A stretch of 64,000 nt of DNA from Ostreococcus mediterraneus (GCA_012295225.1 WMKK01000014.1:280817-344816); one strand, 5' to 3'. Positions 27,610 through 37,829 are shown, numbered from the stretch's first letter. Program-made: numbers and translations. The notes: generated by a model from the letters alone, not told the origin.

Positions 27610-28587
27610 ATGGCGCCCGTGCTCGCGCAAAACATCGTCTTACACTCCTCTGCGCGCGTCGGCACGGCGTCTACGCGCCGCGGTCGCGTCGTGCGTGCGT
27701 CGAGCGCGCGACGGGAGTTATCCACAACCCAGGTCACAGCGGCGCGCGCGAACGCGGCGCTCGCGCGCGACGACAACGCGAGCACCGCCCTCGGACGTCG
27801 CGATGCGATCGCAACGATGGCGGTGAGTGCCTTGGCGCTCGCGACACGCGCAAAGGCGGCGAATGCAGAGGAGGTGAGCGATGCGATCGATGCCGCGATC
27901 GACGCGCCGGCGGCGCCGGCGCCGGCGCCGACGCCGACGCCACGCGCGCTCGCCACGCAGCGCGTGGCATCCGAGACGTTGGCGTATGAGTTCACCTATC
28001 CTGTTGAGGCTGAAAGCGGTAAGCCCATCAGCTGGGCGGTGAGTAGGGAACGGGATACGTATTCGAGCGCGGAGCCGATGTCGCCCAACGCGAGACAGCG
28101 CATCGTGTACGAGTTGTTGAGCTTTAAAGGCCCGTTGACGACCGTGGTTACGGTGAGTAACACGCCTCCGGCATTAGAAGCAAGGGATAAGAGCGAGTGG
28201 ACGGCGAGAGAGGTGGCGAACGCGGTGCTTTCGGATAAAGCAACCGGACGCGTGGCGAGCGGCCAACGCGTGAGCTTAGCCGAAGTGGACAACGCGAAAA
28301 AGCAAGTCATGGAGAACGGTGACACGCACTATTACTACGAGTACATCTCGCAAGGCTCGCCAAACTTGCGTGAACCTGAAGCGACGACGTTTCGCCATAG
28401 CTACGGCGTGACGGTGGAACGTGGAGGATATTTATACACGCTGAGCTCGAGTGCGCCAGAAATTTATTGGGACGAGCTCAGCCGCGGGTTCGACGACTCT
28501 GTGAAGAGTTTCCGATTGACCAAGCCCACGCGTAAGTATCGCGAGCCAGGCAACGAAGGGTTGGGGATTTCGTTACCATTCCAGTAA
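27610..28587 (+). CDS. PsbP-domain protein, thylakoid lumen
   Basis: A 325-aa protein with a bipartite plastid targeting sequence. An Arg/Ser/Ala-rich transit peptide is followed by a twin-arginine segment (RRDAIATMAVSALALATRAKA) and a likely AKA/ANA-type lumenal cleavage site. The mature part from about residue 125 is a PsbP fold (YEFTYPVEAESGKPISW, later YYYEYISQG and FRHSYGVTVERGGYLYTLSSSAP). Ala-Pro repeats separate the signal from the fold. PsbP-domain proteins aid photosystem assembly or oxygen evolution; this looks like a PPD paralogue, not PsbP itself. The converging helicase gene ends 23 bp away. Confidence 0.88.
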   Translation: MAPVLAQNIVLHSSARVGTASTRRGRVVRASSARRELSTTQVTAARANAALARDDNASTALGRRDAIATMAVSALALATRAKAANAEEVSDAIDAAIDAPAAPAPAPTPTPRALATQRVASETLAYEFTYPVEAESGKPISWAVSRERDTYSSAEPMSPNARQRIVYELLSFKGPLTTVVTVSNTPPALEARDKSEWTAREVANAVLSDKATGRVASGQRVSLAEVDNAKKQVMENGDTHYYYEYISQGSPNLREPEATTFRHSYGVTVERGGYLYTLSSSAPEIYWDELSRGFDDSVKSFRLTKPTRKYREPGNEGLGISLPFQ

Positions 28588-28610
28588 ATACCACAATACG
28601 CTACGCTACG

Positions 28611-31034
28611 CTATGCTGCTACGATATTAGATTTTTCAATCGATTCTAGGACATTCTCTTTATCGCCTTGGGCATCCGTCGCCACGAGCCGACGCGCATT
28701 TGAGAAGATGTGTTGCGCTATGCGCCACGCCGCCGAACGTGCGGCTTGATCGAATCCAGCGCTTGACTTTGAGCTCTTTGCGAGCGATTTAAGTACGGCC
28801 GCGTTCAAGCGATCCATTTTGTCTGCACCCAATTCCACGATGCGCCTCGGTGTCGTGAACCCGGCGTCGTAAAGCGTCCTCGCTCGCGCGCCCGTCATGC
28901 CGTCGATGGACATAAGAGGTAACAACTCGCGCCGTGCACCAGCCTGTAATTCGAGCGACATGGTGGATAATAACTCGGCGAGCGATATCCAATTGCATTG
29001 TTCACACAATACGCTCGCCATGCCCGCCGTCGACGCCGCGCTCGTTTGTAGGCGCTGAATGTCACCAGTCGTCAAGTTGTCGCAAAACGGCAACCATCGC
29101 GCACGAACGTCGGATATTGTCTCCTCTGCACGAAGTAGATCAGCGAGGAGTAACGCCGCAGCGAGTCGCTCGTGCCGCGTCATTTGTGCCACAGCGTCTT
29201 CTCTGATAGCCGGCGCAATTTGCATTTTGCGAGCAAAGGACTGGGTGACGGCGAGATGCTTTTCGGCAAATTCACGCAGCGCCTCGTCGTTGTCGAGCGC
29301 ATCGAACCACCGCCGCCAATCCAATCGACGCGCAAAAATGTTGCCTTCGACTGGAGCGACGCAAAAGAACAACAAGTGCGTCTTTGTGGAAAGCTTAACG
29401 CCATTTGAGATGGCGTGCTCGAGCTCGAGTCTTAACTCGCGTGCGTGCGCCACTGGAAGCGTACACTTGTAGAATGAATATCCTTCCGGTGAAACATCCC
29501 ACTCGGTAGCGTCGCTATCGTTCCGTCGTATCACGCGCGCCAATCCTTGACTATGAATCGCCTTGAGAGACTCATCTTTTAACCGCAAGATGTCGTCTCG
29601 ATGAGCATCGACTTCTGACGTCCACGCAAACGTATTCATGATTAAACTGAACGTGTCTTTGTGTGAACGAATCGCACCGCATGCGACACCGTCGAGGAAA
29701 AATCTGCGCTGCTCCTGCGTAGACTCTATCGTGGACGCGCGAGCATCGCATGCAACGCCACGCGGCGCTGGGAAAAGCTGCGACTCGAGCGGCGGCAATT
29801 CTCCACACACCCATTCTTTCGCGCGCGAAAATCCTTGCGCGGGGTTATTTTTCGACGACGTTAAGAAAAATGATTCGCCTACGTCACTGTGACCCTTGCG
29901 CCCGGCGCGACCAGACATTTGACGGTATTGTGCCATGCTCAAATTCCTGTCATCCGGCCGAATAACTACGCGCCGCGCCGGAAGATTTACACCAGCCGCG
30001 AGCGTGCTGGTGCAGCACAGCGCTAAAATCGCCCCCGATCGAAAACCTTGCTCAATCACAGACTTTTCTGCGGTCGTCAAACCGGCGTGATGCCACGCCA
30101 CGCCCGCGCGCACGCAAAACACTAACGCTGGATTTGGCGCCCCCTCCGCGGCGGCGAATAAATGCTCCGCCGACGCGTCTCGCATCCCTCGCGCACTCGC
30201 GCTCGCATTCGCAATAAAAGCCTGCGCCATGCGCCGTGCCAAGTCCTCACACGCGGCTTTCGACGAGCAAAACACCAAAGACGAATGATTTTGAATAAAA
30301 ACTTCGCCAACCAACTGTTCGCAGACATCTGCCTCGGTGCCATTCGGCGCGTCGCTCACCCGCTCGAGCTCGCATCCTCGTTTGACGTACACCCCCGAAT
30401 GACGACAAACCACATACTCTCTCAGCTCAACCGCACGCGTGTTGCTGACATACAACTCGGCATCCAGCCACTTGGCTAACCGCGATAACGTCTGCGCGCT
30501 CGCCGTTGCCGTCATGGCTACAATTTTCGGCCCGCCGCTCGGCGTTCGCCCGCTCACCACAGCGTGCCGAATCTTCGCCAACACCGACTCAAGCGCCGCT
30601 CCGCGCGCATCTATGCCCACCATGTGCAATTCATCCACAACAACCATGCAAACGCAATCCAAATCGCCGGATTCAAGCATTCGATGCGCGCACGACGACG
30701 CCTTTTCAATAGTCACCACCGCGACGCGTTCTCGCCCGCGCAGCGGTGCACCATCGCTCTCGGGTCCCGCAAACCCCTTCACGCGCACGCCGCAATCGTA
30801 AACCCGAGCAAGTTCCGTCAGCGACGCCACTTTTTCTCGCACCAGCGCCACGTACGGCAATATAACGAGCGCTTTTGACGTTGGACCTCGTTGGCGCAAT
30901 GCATCGAACAGGAGCTCATCGGCGACGCGAGACTTGCCGCCGCCCGTGGGTGCGGTGTACACGAGCGCGCGCGCGCGGCGACCGAGCGCGATGGCGTCTG
31001 CTTGCCACGCGTACAGCGGTGGGGGCGCTGGCAT
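28611..31034 (-). CDS. Superfamily 2 DNA helicase, HELQ / POLQ-helicase type
   Basis: Ski2-like DNA helicase for replication-fork repair, 807 aa from the ATG at 31034 (the longer frame starts with TTG). Walker A is APTGGGKS at 28-35, TIEKASS is at about 109, DELH is at 134-137, then MTATAS. The second RecA domain has AWHHAGLTTAEKSVIEQGF, TSTLAAGVNLPAR and QMSGRAGRKG. The C-terminal part has a winged-helix and ratchet region and helix-hairpin-helix-like residues (LMSIDGMTGARARTLYDAGF). No DNA polymerase domain follows, so HELQ is the closer match than a full POLQ. The adjacent FolD stop is 155 bp upstream. Confidence 0.87.
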   Translation of the reverse strand: MPAPPPLYAWQADAIALGRRARALVYTAPTGGGKSRVADELLFDALRQRGPTSKALVILPYVALVREKVASLTELARVYDCGVRVKGFAGPESDGAPLRGRERVAVVTIEKASSCAHRMLESGDLDCVCMVVVDELHMVGIDARGAALESVLAKIRHAVVSGRTPSGGPKIVAMTATASAQTLSRLAKWLDAELYVSNTRAVELREYVVCRHSGVYVKRGCELERVSDAPNGTEADVCEQLVGEVFIQNHSSLVFCSSKAACEDLARRMAQAFIANASASARGMRDASAEHLFAAAEGAPNPALVFCVRAGVAWHHAGLTTAEKSVIEQGFRSGAILALCCTSTLAAGVNLPARRVVIRPDDRNLSMAQYRQMSGRAGRKGHSDVGESFFLTSSKNNPAQGFSRAKEWVCGELPPLESQLFPAPRGVACDARASTIESTQEQRRFFLDGVACGAIRSHKDTFSLIMNTFAWTSEVDAHRDDILRLKDESLKAIHSQGLARVIRRNDSDATEWDVSPEGYSFYKCTLPVAHARELRLELEHAISNGVKLSTKTHLLFFCVAPVEGNIFARRLDWRRWFDALDNDEALREFAEKHLAVTQSFARKMQIAPAIREDAVAQMTRHERLAAALLLADLLRAEETISDVRARWLPFCDNLTTGDIQRLQTSAASTAGMASVLCEQCNWISLAELLSTMSLELQAGARRELLPLMSIDGMTGARARTLYDAGFTTPRRIVELGADKMDRLNAAVLKSLAKSSKSSAGFDQAARSAAWRIAQHIFSNARRLVATDAQGDKENVLESIEKSNIVAA

Positions 31035-31189
31035 GGTTAGCGCGCGCGCATGGGCGCGCAAATGTGTGCGGTCGTGCGACAGCTCGAGACAAAATTTGAA
31101 AAAAAAAGACAAAGTTTTTTTTTACTCGCGACGATGACGAGGACGCGTGAGATGGGGCGGTGAGATAGTGATTAAAATCAAACTATGGT

Positions 31190-32215
31190 CTACGACGCAA
31201 AGGCTCTCTTTCCGGATTCGAGTGTATTGGATAACAACATGCAAATCGTCATCGGACCGACGCCGCCCGGGACCGGGGTGATTTGACTCGCAACCTTTTT
31301 CACGTTTTCGAAATCGACGTCACCGACGAGACGGTAGCCAGCTTTTTTCGTGGGATCGTCCACGCCGTTAGTGCCGACGTCGATGATGACCGCACCGGGC
31401 TTGATCCAATCGCGCTTGACCATTTCGGCGCTTCCGCACGCGGCGACGACGACGTCGGCTTCGCGGCAAATACGTCGCGGATCCTTCGTTTTCGAGTGCA
31501 CCACGGTGACGGTACAATCAGCCTTCATGAGCAATAACGCCGCGGGCATGCCGACGATGTTAGAACGGCCAACGACGACGGCGTTCTTCCCCGCGAGCTC
31601 CACGCCGCTCCGTTTGAGTAGCTCGATGCATCCCTTGGGCGTGCACGGCACAAACAACGGCTCATGTCCCTTCATCGCGAGCTTCCCGATATTCTCTGGA
31701 TGAAACCCATCGACATCCTTCTCTAAAGAAATCTCCGCCAACACACGTTCTTCATTCATGTGCTTGGGCAACGGCAACTGCACTAAAATCCCGTGACACG
31801 CGTTATCCGCGTTGAACCCGCGCACGACATCCAACACCTCCTCTTCCGTCGCCGTCTCCGGTAACTCCTTATGAAAGCTCACGATGCCCACCTCCTCGCA
31901 CGCCTTACGCTTCATGCGCACGTACGTTTGCGAATCCTTGCGCGCACCGACAATCACGACCGCTAATCCAGGCGCGCGTCCATCGTGCGCCTTTTTGAGC
32001 GCGTCAACTTCAGCCTTGATCTCCTCGCGAATCGCCGCCGCGATCGCCTTGCCATCGATCAGCGCCGCGTCGCCGCGTGGATGCGAATTGTTTATCCCCA
32101 TCGCGCGCGCGCGTGCGACGAAAACTGCGCCGGGCGCGCGTCGAAATGCCGTAGCGCGCGTTTTTGTGGGTACTTTTTGTATGAGGGGCCTGGGCTCGCG
32201 CGTCGCCCGCGCCAT
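31190..32215 (-). CDS. FOLD: Methylenetetrahydrofolate dehydrogenase / cyclohydrolase (FolD)
   Basis: Bifunctional one-carbon enzyme interconverting 5,10-methylene-, methenyl- and 10-formyl-tetrahydrofolate. The protein is 341 aa, or about 303 aa from the second Met. The catalytic Lys is in YVRMKRKACEEVG (Tyr98, Lys102). QLPLPKHMNEERVL, DVDGFHPENIG, GRSNIVGMPAALLL and the final TPVPGGVGPMTICML are all as in the family. The first 38 residues are basic and could target an organelle. Starting at 32215 leaves only 35 bp to the divergent CDPK ATG, so the Met at 32101 is a serious alternative. Confidence 0.93.
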   Translation of the reverse strand: MARATREPRPLIQKVPTKTRATAFRRAPGAVFVARARAMGINNSHPRGDAALIDGKAIAAAIREEIKAEVDALKKAHDGRAPGLAVVIVGARKDSQTYVRMKRKACEEVGIVSFHKELPETATEEEVLDVVRGFNADNACHGILVQLPLPKHMNEERVLAEISLEKDVDGFHPENIGKLAMKGHEPLFVPCTPKGCIELLKRSGVELAGKNAVVVGRSNIVGMPAALLLMKADCTVTVVHSKTKDPRRICREADVVVAACGSAEMVKRDWIKPGAVIIDVGTNGVDDPTKKAGYRLVGDVDFENVKKVASQITPVPGGVGPMTICMLLSNTLESGKRAFAS

Positions 32216-32250
32216 TCATCGCTGCGTCACCGCGCGCGAGAGAGACCGTG

Positions 32251-34278
32251 ATGCACGCGACGCGCGTGACGTCGTCGAGGACATCGCCCGGGATGCGTGC
32301 GTCGAGCGCGCGCTCGATGCGGGGGCATCAGGCGCGCGTGCGGGGCGTGAGCTTTGCGAATGCGCGCGCGACGTCATCGGGCGCAATGCGCGCTCGCGCG
32401 TGTGTTGCGGCGGTTTTCGTGCGCGATGCGCGCGGGAGCGATGCGCGAGTGGGGCGGGGCGATGCGTGGGGAAGAGATGCGCGCGTGCGCGGCGCGCTCG
32501 TCGCTAGGCGTGGTTTTTTGAGCGATTGGTTGGCGAAGAATGATGACGGCGCGGATGGAAAGAAGAAAAAGGGTAACGCGACGAGCGGCGGAACGTCGGC
32601 GAGCGGTCGAGGAAAGACGAAACGTCGCGATCCCGCGCCTGGTGGAGGAGGCGGCGCGCGCTTTGGTGGCGAGACGACGGATAACCCGTTCGGGGATTTC
32701 ACCGAGAGCGATTTGAAGCCGGATTTTGGGTTTAGACGAGACTTGGAGGCGTTGTATAACGTACCGAGCTTGGAGGAGGAACCGCTCGGGGCTGGGTCGT
32801 ACGGTGTAGTGCGTAAGGTGACGAATAAAAAGACCGGGGAGGCTTTTGCGTTGAAGACTTTGAAGAAGGCGCCGTGGAAGCAACCACCGGCGACGATGAC
32901 CGCGGTGAATTATTACCACGGAAAGTTGAAAAACGAAGTCGACGTGATGAGAACCATCGGGTCCTCTTTAAGCGTGGTGTACTTGTACGATGCTTTTGAG
33001 GATAAGGATGCAATTCATTTATTGATGGAGTTGTGTTCGGGTGGGGAATTGCTCGATCGTATTTCTATGAATGATTCGGAAGAGTATCGCGAGCAAAAGG
33101 CGGCTGATTTAGTGAAGAGCGTGTTGCGCACGGCGGTGCAGTGCCACAACCGCGGGATTATTTACCGCGACATCAAACCCGACAACTTTTTGTTTCAAAC
33201 AGAAGATTTAGACTCTCCACTAAAGGCGACCGATTTTGGCCTGGCTGGGTTGTTGCCGCCGCGTGGTGAAGTCTTAAGTCGACGGTGTGGAACGCCGAGC
33301 TACATGGCGCCCGAGGTCATCGACAGGCGTTACACGAGTCAAGCAGATGTGTGGTCCGTTGGTGTCGTAGCTTACCAGTTACTCAGCGGCAGATTACCTT
33401 TCGTTGATCGTGTTAACGCGCGACCGAATGCTAAGGAGGTGTTTAGAGCGATTTTGGAGGATGATGTAGACCTCGAATCCGACCCGTGGCCATCCGTGAG
33501 CGACGAAGCCAAAGACTTTGTGGCCAAATTATTAGATCGAGACCCTGACGCGCGTCCAACCGCGCGCGCCGCGTTACTTCACCCGTGGCTCACACAGTCC
33601 ACTGCGACTTGGAAGTCTAAGGCGGCCAAGGGCCAAGACTCGGCATTGAATGGCCAAGTCGTCGCGCGCCTGCAGCGCTTTGCGACGCAAGGCTTGTTGA
33701 AACGCTCAGTGTTGCGCCTCATCGCGCGCGAGTTGTTGAACGAAGACGCCGAGGCAATCGAGGGCGTAACGGCACGTAACACGAGCGTTCAAGAACTTAA
33801 AGAGCTCTTTGCCAAGCTCGATACGTCCGGTGATAATATGGTAGAGTTGAGCGAGCTTGAAGTTGGCTTGCGAGAAATCGGCTACGACGTCACGGGTAAG
33901 GAAAGTAAGCAACTTTTGGGATCTTTGGACACATCTGGTGATGGCTTGATTGATGTCAACGAATTCTTAGCAGCTTTACTCGATTGGGAAAAGTTCGAAA
34001 AGACGCAAATGTACCCGCAGTGGGTCGAGCGTGCGTTTCAAATTCTTGACGTCGACGGCAGCGGACAAATTGATGCCGAAGAAGTTGCGCAACTAATTTT
34101 TGAGGAAAGTGCCGAAGAAAACAGCAGCGTACGCGCCTCCATTGTCAAAGCATGCATCAGTGAAGCCGATGTTGACGGTAACGGCAAAATCGACAAGGAT
34201 GAATTCGCGAGTCTGCTCCAAGCCGATCCTATGGATGACTTGGACCAATACGACTCGCGCGAGTATCAAAAAATGTAA
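32251..34278 (+). CDS. Calcium-dependent protein kinase (CDPK) with organelle-like N terminus
   Basis: Ser/Thr kinase fused to a calmodulin-like domain, 675 aa. The kinase domain runs about 175-450: GAGSYGVVRK, FALKTLKK, GIIYRDIKPDNFLF, DFGLAGL, then MAPEVI. The catalytic loop reads YRD instead of the usual HRD. An autoinhibitory junction follows, then four EF-hands (DTSGDNMVELSE, DTSGDGLIDVNE, DVDGSGQIDAEE, DVDGNGKIDKDE). The first 110 residues are extremely Arg/Ala/Ser rich without a Met-Gly acylation site. This resembles an organelle presequence, which is unusual for CDPKs. The longer frame begins with GTG three bases earlier, so 32251 was chosen. Confidence 0.92.
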   Translation: MHATRVTSSRTSPGMRASSARSMRGHQARVRGVSFANARATSSGAMRARACVAAVFVRDARGSDARVGRGDAWGRDARVRGALVARRGFLSDWLAKNDDGADGKKKKGNATSGGTSASGRGKTKRRDPAPGGGGGARFGGETTDNPFGDFTESDLKPDFGFRRDLEALYNVPSLEEEPLGAGSYGVVRKVTNKKTGEAFALKTLKKAPWKQPPATMTAVNYYHGKLKNEVDVMRTIGSSLSVVYLYDAFEDKDAIHLLMELCSGGELLDRISMNDSEEYREQKAADLVKSVLRTAVQCHNRGIIYRDIKPDNFLFQTEDLDSPLKATDFGLAGLLPPRGEVLSRRCGTPSYMAPEVIDRRYTSQADVWSVGVVAYQLLSGRLPFVDRVNARPNAKEVFRAILEDDVDLESDPWPSVSDEAKDFVAKLLDRDPDARPTARAALLHPWLTQSTATWKSKAAKGQDSALNGQVVARLQRFATQGLLKRSVLRLIARELLNEDAEAIEGVTARNTSVQELKELFAKLDTSGDNMVELSELEVGLREIGYDVTGKESKQLLGSLDTSGDGLIDVNEFLAALLDWEKFEKTQMYPQWVERAFQILDVDGSGQIDAEEVAQLIFEESAEENSSVRASIVKACISEADVDGNGKIDKDEFASLLQADPMDDLDQYDSREYQKM

Positions 34279-34382
34279 GCACGTCTCTCCTGTACAAGTC
34301 CGCATTGATTGAATTTGATTGATAAACACAGCATTTGTATCATTATAATTACTACATATTTCACACTATCAAAACTACAGGC

Positions 34383-34973
34383 TTAACGACGCGCCGAGTT
34401 CACCGAGGTTACCGCCGCCGCTAACACGCCATCTTTTTCAAACGCTTCAAACGATTTCGCGTGCGCCTTTCGGTACTCCTCCCACGAAAAATTACTCATG
34501 CCCGTGCGTTCTTCGCGACCGAGCGCCAACGTCAGTACCGCACGAAACCCATACGTTGCCAGCATGAACGCCGTGGTAGCGTTAACGTCGCGCGCGTCCC
34601 CACCCTCGACGCCGGCGAACGCCGAAACAAAGCTCGGCAACGCCAAAGGTAAACGCACACCACCTTTGGTATACACCAACCGCACGAAAATCAACCCAAG
34701 GAGAAATATACCCCAGAACGCTCTATTCGTCGCCTGCACGTACGCCGATTTGCGCTTCGCCGCGTCGCGGAGACCGGCTTGCGCTTGTTCTAAACGCGCG
34801 CTCTTGCGGTCGCCTTTTTGAACCACGGCTTCCGCTGCGTCGTGGACGCGTTTCCGCGCGCGCTCGACCGCGGCGGTGAGAAATTCGTGCTCATCAGTGG
34901 CGTAGATGTATTTCGTCTCGGCGATTTCTGCGGCACACATCGTGCCTGCGGCGGCGGCGAGAAGGACAAACAT
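34383..34973 (-). CDS. TMCO1/DUF106-like membrane protein (tentative)
   Basis: A 196-aa protein with a hydrophobic start (FVLLAAAAGTMCAAEIAE), a charged coiled coil (about 30-90), a hydrophobic pair of segments (FWGIFLLGLIFVRLVY and ATTAFMLATYGFRAVL) and a polar tail. TM, coiled coil, TM, TM is the layout of TMCO1 and other Oxa1-superfamily insertases of the ER. The phrase LPLALPSFVSAFAGVEG recalls TMCO1's LPFTPLSYIQG region. Sequence support is modest. The frame extends upstream to 35144, but that part is a His/Thr low-complexity run from GT repeats, so the ATG at 34973 is preferred. Confidence 0.6.
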   Translation of the reverse strand: MFVLLAAAAGTMCAAEIAETKYIYATDEHEFLTAAVERARKRVHDAAEAVVQKGDRKSARLEQAQAGLRDAAKRKSAYVQATNRAFWGIFLLGLIFVRLVYTKGGVRLPLALPSFVSAFAGVEGGDARDVNATTAFMLATYGFRAVLTLALGREERTGMSNFSWEEYRKAHAKSFEAFEKDGVLAAAVTSVNSARR

Positions 34974-35182
34974 GTGGGCTGTTGTGTGAACTCGAGCGTC
35001 GCGTTGTGAGGCAACGGGTTTGGTCGACGCCGAACTCACAAAGTCCGTGAACGACAATAGCCTGGTGCGCGTGTGAATGTGTATGTGTATACATGCATAT
35101 GTATGTGAGCGTGTGTGTGTTAAGACGTGTAGAACTTTAATCATTCACAACGCTACTGGAACTAATCCCCCGAAATCTCTCT

Positions 35183-35614
35183 TTACGCCGTGAGCAAGCA
35201 CGCGCCGCCAACCTCCTTGATCTTCTTCTCGGCGAGCTTACTAATGTATCGGCACTTCACCACAACCGGTTGGGCCGGAAGCTGACCCTTACCGAGGAGC
35301 TTGAAGATGCCGTGCTCGGTCAAGTCAATCACGGGCGCCTTGGACGTGTCCTTGGCGCACGCTTCGCGCTTCTCCTCGCCAACCAAAGTCCAGAGCTTGT
35401 CGCAGTTAATCGTCGGGCAGTGGTAGTGGTTCTTCAACTTGTGGAAGTGACGCATACCAACCTTACCGAAGTAACCAGGGTGATACTTATCCATCATAAT
35501 GCGGTGGTGGTGTTGACCACCAGCCATACCGCGACCAGACGGGTGTTTTCTGTGCTTGCCGATACGACCGTGACCGGCGGACACGTGACCGCGCTTCTTA
35601 CGATTCTTGTGTAA
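35183..35614 (-). CDS. RPL27A: Cytosolic ribosomal protein uL15 (RPL27A), main exon
   Basis: Large-subunit ribosomal protein. The exon codes for 143 residues starting [25 protein letters not shown] and ending GGACLLTA, matching eukaryotic RPL27A end to end except for the first few residues. The exon begins after a TTTTGTAG acceptor with a CTGACG branch core 40 nt before it, so a short first exon lies upstream. I could not fix it. An ATG at 36059 reads MTTR, exactly what the family has before LHKNRKK, but no GT donor follows directly. An ATG at about 35838 with a GTGCG donor is the other candidate. Telo-box motifs occur in the interval. Confidence 0.93.
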   Translation of the reverse strand, partial: LHKNRKKRGHVSAGHGRIGKHRKHPSGRGMAGGQHHHRIMMDKYHPGYFGKVGMRHFHKLKNHYHCPTINCDKLWTLVGEEKREACAKDTSKAPVIDLTEHGIFKLLGKGQLPAQPVVVKCRYISKLAEKKIKEVGGACLLTA

Positions 35615-36300
35615 CTACAAAACGAGCGCAAAACACGAAAGTGAGCGAAGCGTCAGTCAACAAGATCATCAAACACACACAACGCACGCGCCACACTCGA
35701 GGCGCGCGCGGATACCACCACAAAACGCGCAGAGCCGCGCGAGCGCGCTCGGGGTCAAACGCGCGCGGGTGATCGAGAAACCCTAGGCTTCATCCACATC
35801 TTCCCCGCACGCGCGTCGCACGACGGCGCACAGCGCCATCCCTCGCGCGCATCGCTTGCAAACATTCCCCATGCATCGTTCCGCGCGCACGCCCACGCGT
35901 GATCGCCCTCGCGCACGCCGTGCGCGCGCGAACACGCCAGCGATCGAAGCCCTACGCGCGCAACCACGCGCCGGTCGCATCCGCGCATCCCGCGACCGGG
36001 CGACCACGCCGCCACGCGCGAACGACGCGGCGAACGACGCGCGATGTCCTCGTCGTCATCGCGAGCGATTGTTGCTAGGTGTACGTACTCTCGTCGGCAT
36101 GTTTGCGTGGCTTGAAAAGACGGATGTCGAGCGCGACATCCGTGTGTTGGTGTTTTCGGCGCTCGAAGCTAGGGTTTAGATGTGCATACATTTCCATCGC
36201 ATGTGACAACATGTATCGTACTTTGTTCACATATGTAGTAATAGAGCGTACACATGGGATATCAGTTTTTACTTTGATACGTTATTTTCACCTTGACTAT
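35615..36300. promoter_or_regulatory. 5' region of RPL27A with telo-box motifs
   Basis: Nearly 700 bp without a clear coding exon. It should contain the first exon and a long 5' intron of RPL27A, and the promoter of the divergent bL9 gene. Telo-box-like elements (AAACCCTA) lie at 35778-35785 and, reversed, at 36170-36178. Such motifs are enriched in plant ribosomal-protein promoters. An AT-rich patch at about 36185-36300 probably serves bL9. Confidence 0.55.
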
Positions 36301-37829
36301 ATGGTACGTCGCCACGCGCCGACGGCGCGCGCGCGCGCGTCGCCACACCCCGACGACCGACGAATGTTCGCGCGGTGCGTCCGTCGCACCGCCGCGCGCG
36401 GTGCCGAACGGGCGGTGTCCAGCGCCGCGGCTCCCGCGGCGCACGCGCGCGGCGGTGCGGGCGCGTCAGCGGCGCGCAACGACGCGCCGCGCGCGAGAGA
36501 GAGAGGTTTGCGCACGTTGGCGCAGCGCGGGTGTGTCGCGCCCGCGACCGCGCGCCAGGGCGATGCGGTCGCGTGTACGCGAGACGCGACGCTCCTGCGA
36601 TGTTCGCCTGCGATGTACGACGCGCGGCGCGGGTGGAAGAAGGCACATAGGCGCGTGGAGGTGATTTTAATGACACCGATCGATGGGTTGGGGGACGCCG
36701 ACGAGACGGTGTCGGTGCGGCCCGGTCGGGCGCGGAATCATCTTGTTCCGGGGAAGTTAGCGACGTATGTGAATGCTGAGAAGTTGGAGGGGGCAAATGC
36801 TCGGCGTGAGGCGCGCAAGGCGGCGGAGATGAGCGAGGATGGTGACGGGGAGGCGAGCGGTCGCGGCGAGGACGCCGACGTCGCGAGGGAGCGCAAGGTA
36901 CGTTTATTGAGCGCGTCTTGAGCGCGTGCGCCGTGTGCGCGCATAGGATGGTGTGAGGATGAAGAAATGCTCGTTGTGAGTTGCGATGATGACAGGAACC
37001 TTTCTACGGACTAGAGTTTCTGAATGACTTTCGGGTCGTAATGTGTTTACACAACGTGTTCCCTTGGCTGTCTGAGCAAGAAAAACACGCGACGAGCATT
37101 TCTCTTTATACGCACTCTTCGCGCACACTCGCTGCGATTCAACGCTATGATGAATGATTTCGCATATTTTTCTTCTGAAAGATAACGACTTTCGGGTCGA
37201 CCGTGTGGTGACCACGACGATCTTGGCTGTGGAACTGAGTGTTGACTCTCGCGTCGCGTCGACGACGGCTGACGCGTGTCGTTCTCGCCCTCGTACTCAC
37301 CCGCGATGTCCTTCCATTCTTACGCAAACAGGCGGAAGATTTAGTGATAAAAATGCTCACAAGCGATCCTCCGATCGTGTTTAAGAGAATCCTCGATAAA
37401 AAGACGGGCAAACCCCGACTGGCGGTGACTAGAGAAAACATCGTCGAACAGGTGCGCGTCGCTCCGTCCTCTGTCGTTTCGCAGCCGTCGCGAGTGATGA
37501 GACATTGTCACCTGATAGCATCGCGCCTCTGTCTGAATGGACGGATTCATGCCAATAACCCGTGAGGAGACTTTATATTCTGACGCGACACGCACGAGAA
37601 ACAATGTGTTTCCCTGTCCATTCGTCGAGAAACCGCAAGACTCACCGCTCGCGTCGTCGCCTCCGCCCTCGCACAGGTCGCGCGTCAAAAAAAATTAGCC
37701 CTATCCCCAGCCTCGCTCGTGCTCAGTGACGCGCTCACGGAATACGGCGAGTATGAAATTCCGCTCTGGATCAAGGGCTACCCTCAGGGCTCGCACGTGC
37801 TTCCAGTCACGCTTAGAAAAAAGTTGTAA
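36301..37829 (+). CDS. Organellar (mitochondrial-type) ribosomal protein bL9, three exons
   Basis: Bacterial-type L9 protein of the large subunit. Exons are 36301-36897, 37332-37451 and 37677-37829. Both introns are phase 0, have GTACG/GTGCG donors and CTGACG branch cores. Exon 1 carries the N-terminal domain (VEVILMTPIDGLGDADETVSV then RPGRARNHLVPGKLA). Exon 2 carries DLVIKMLTSDPPIVFKR and VTRENIVEQ; exon 3 continues VARQKKLALSPASL and EYGEYEIPLWIKG. The order matches mitochondrial L9 of plants and animals. A basic presequence fits a mitochondrion; the ATG at 36364 (MFARCVRRTAARG) makes a more typical presequence than 36301. Total about 289 aa. Confidence 0.82.
36898..37331 (+). other. Intron 1 of the bL9 gene
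   Basis: 434 bp, donor GTACGT, acceptor AAACAG, CTGACG core about 55-60 nt before the acceptor. Long for this genome; I see no gene or snoRNA signature inside it. Confidence 0.72.
37452..37676 (+). other. Intron 2 of the bL9 gene
   Basis: 225 bp, donor GTGCGC, acceptor GCACAG, CTGACG core near 37577. Its removal joins IVEQ to VARQ, as expected for mitochondrial L9. Confidence 0.75.

Noticed and set aside
34974-35144. 57-residue N-terminal extension of the TMCO1-like protein
   Set aside because: Low-complexity His/Thr run arising from GT repeats; a proper hydrophobic start exists at 34973.
36079-36300. N-terminal extension of the bL9 frame upstream of 36301
   Set aside because: AT-rich, non-protein-like stretch that includes the probable promoter.
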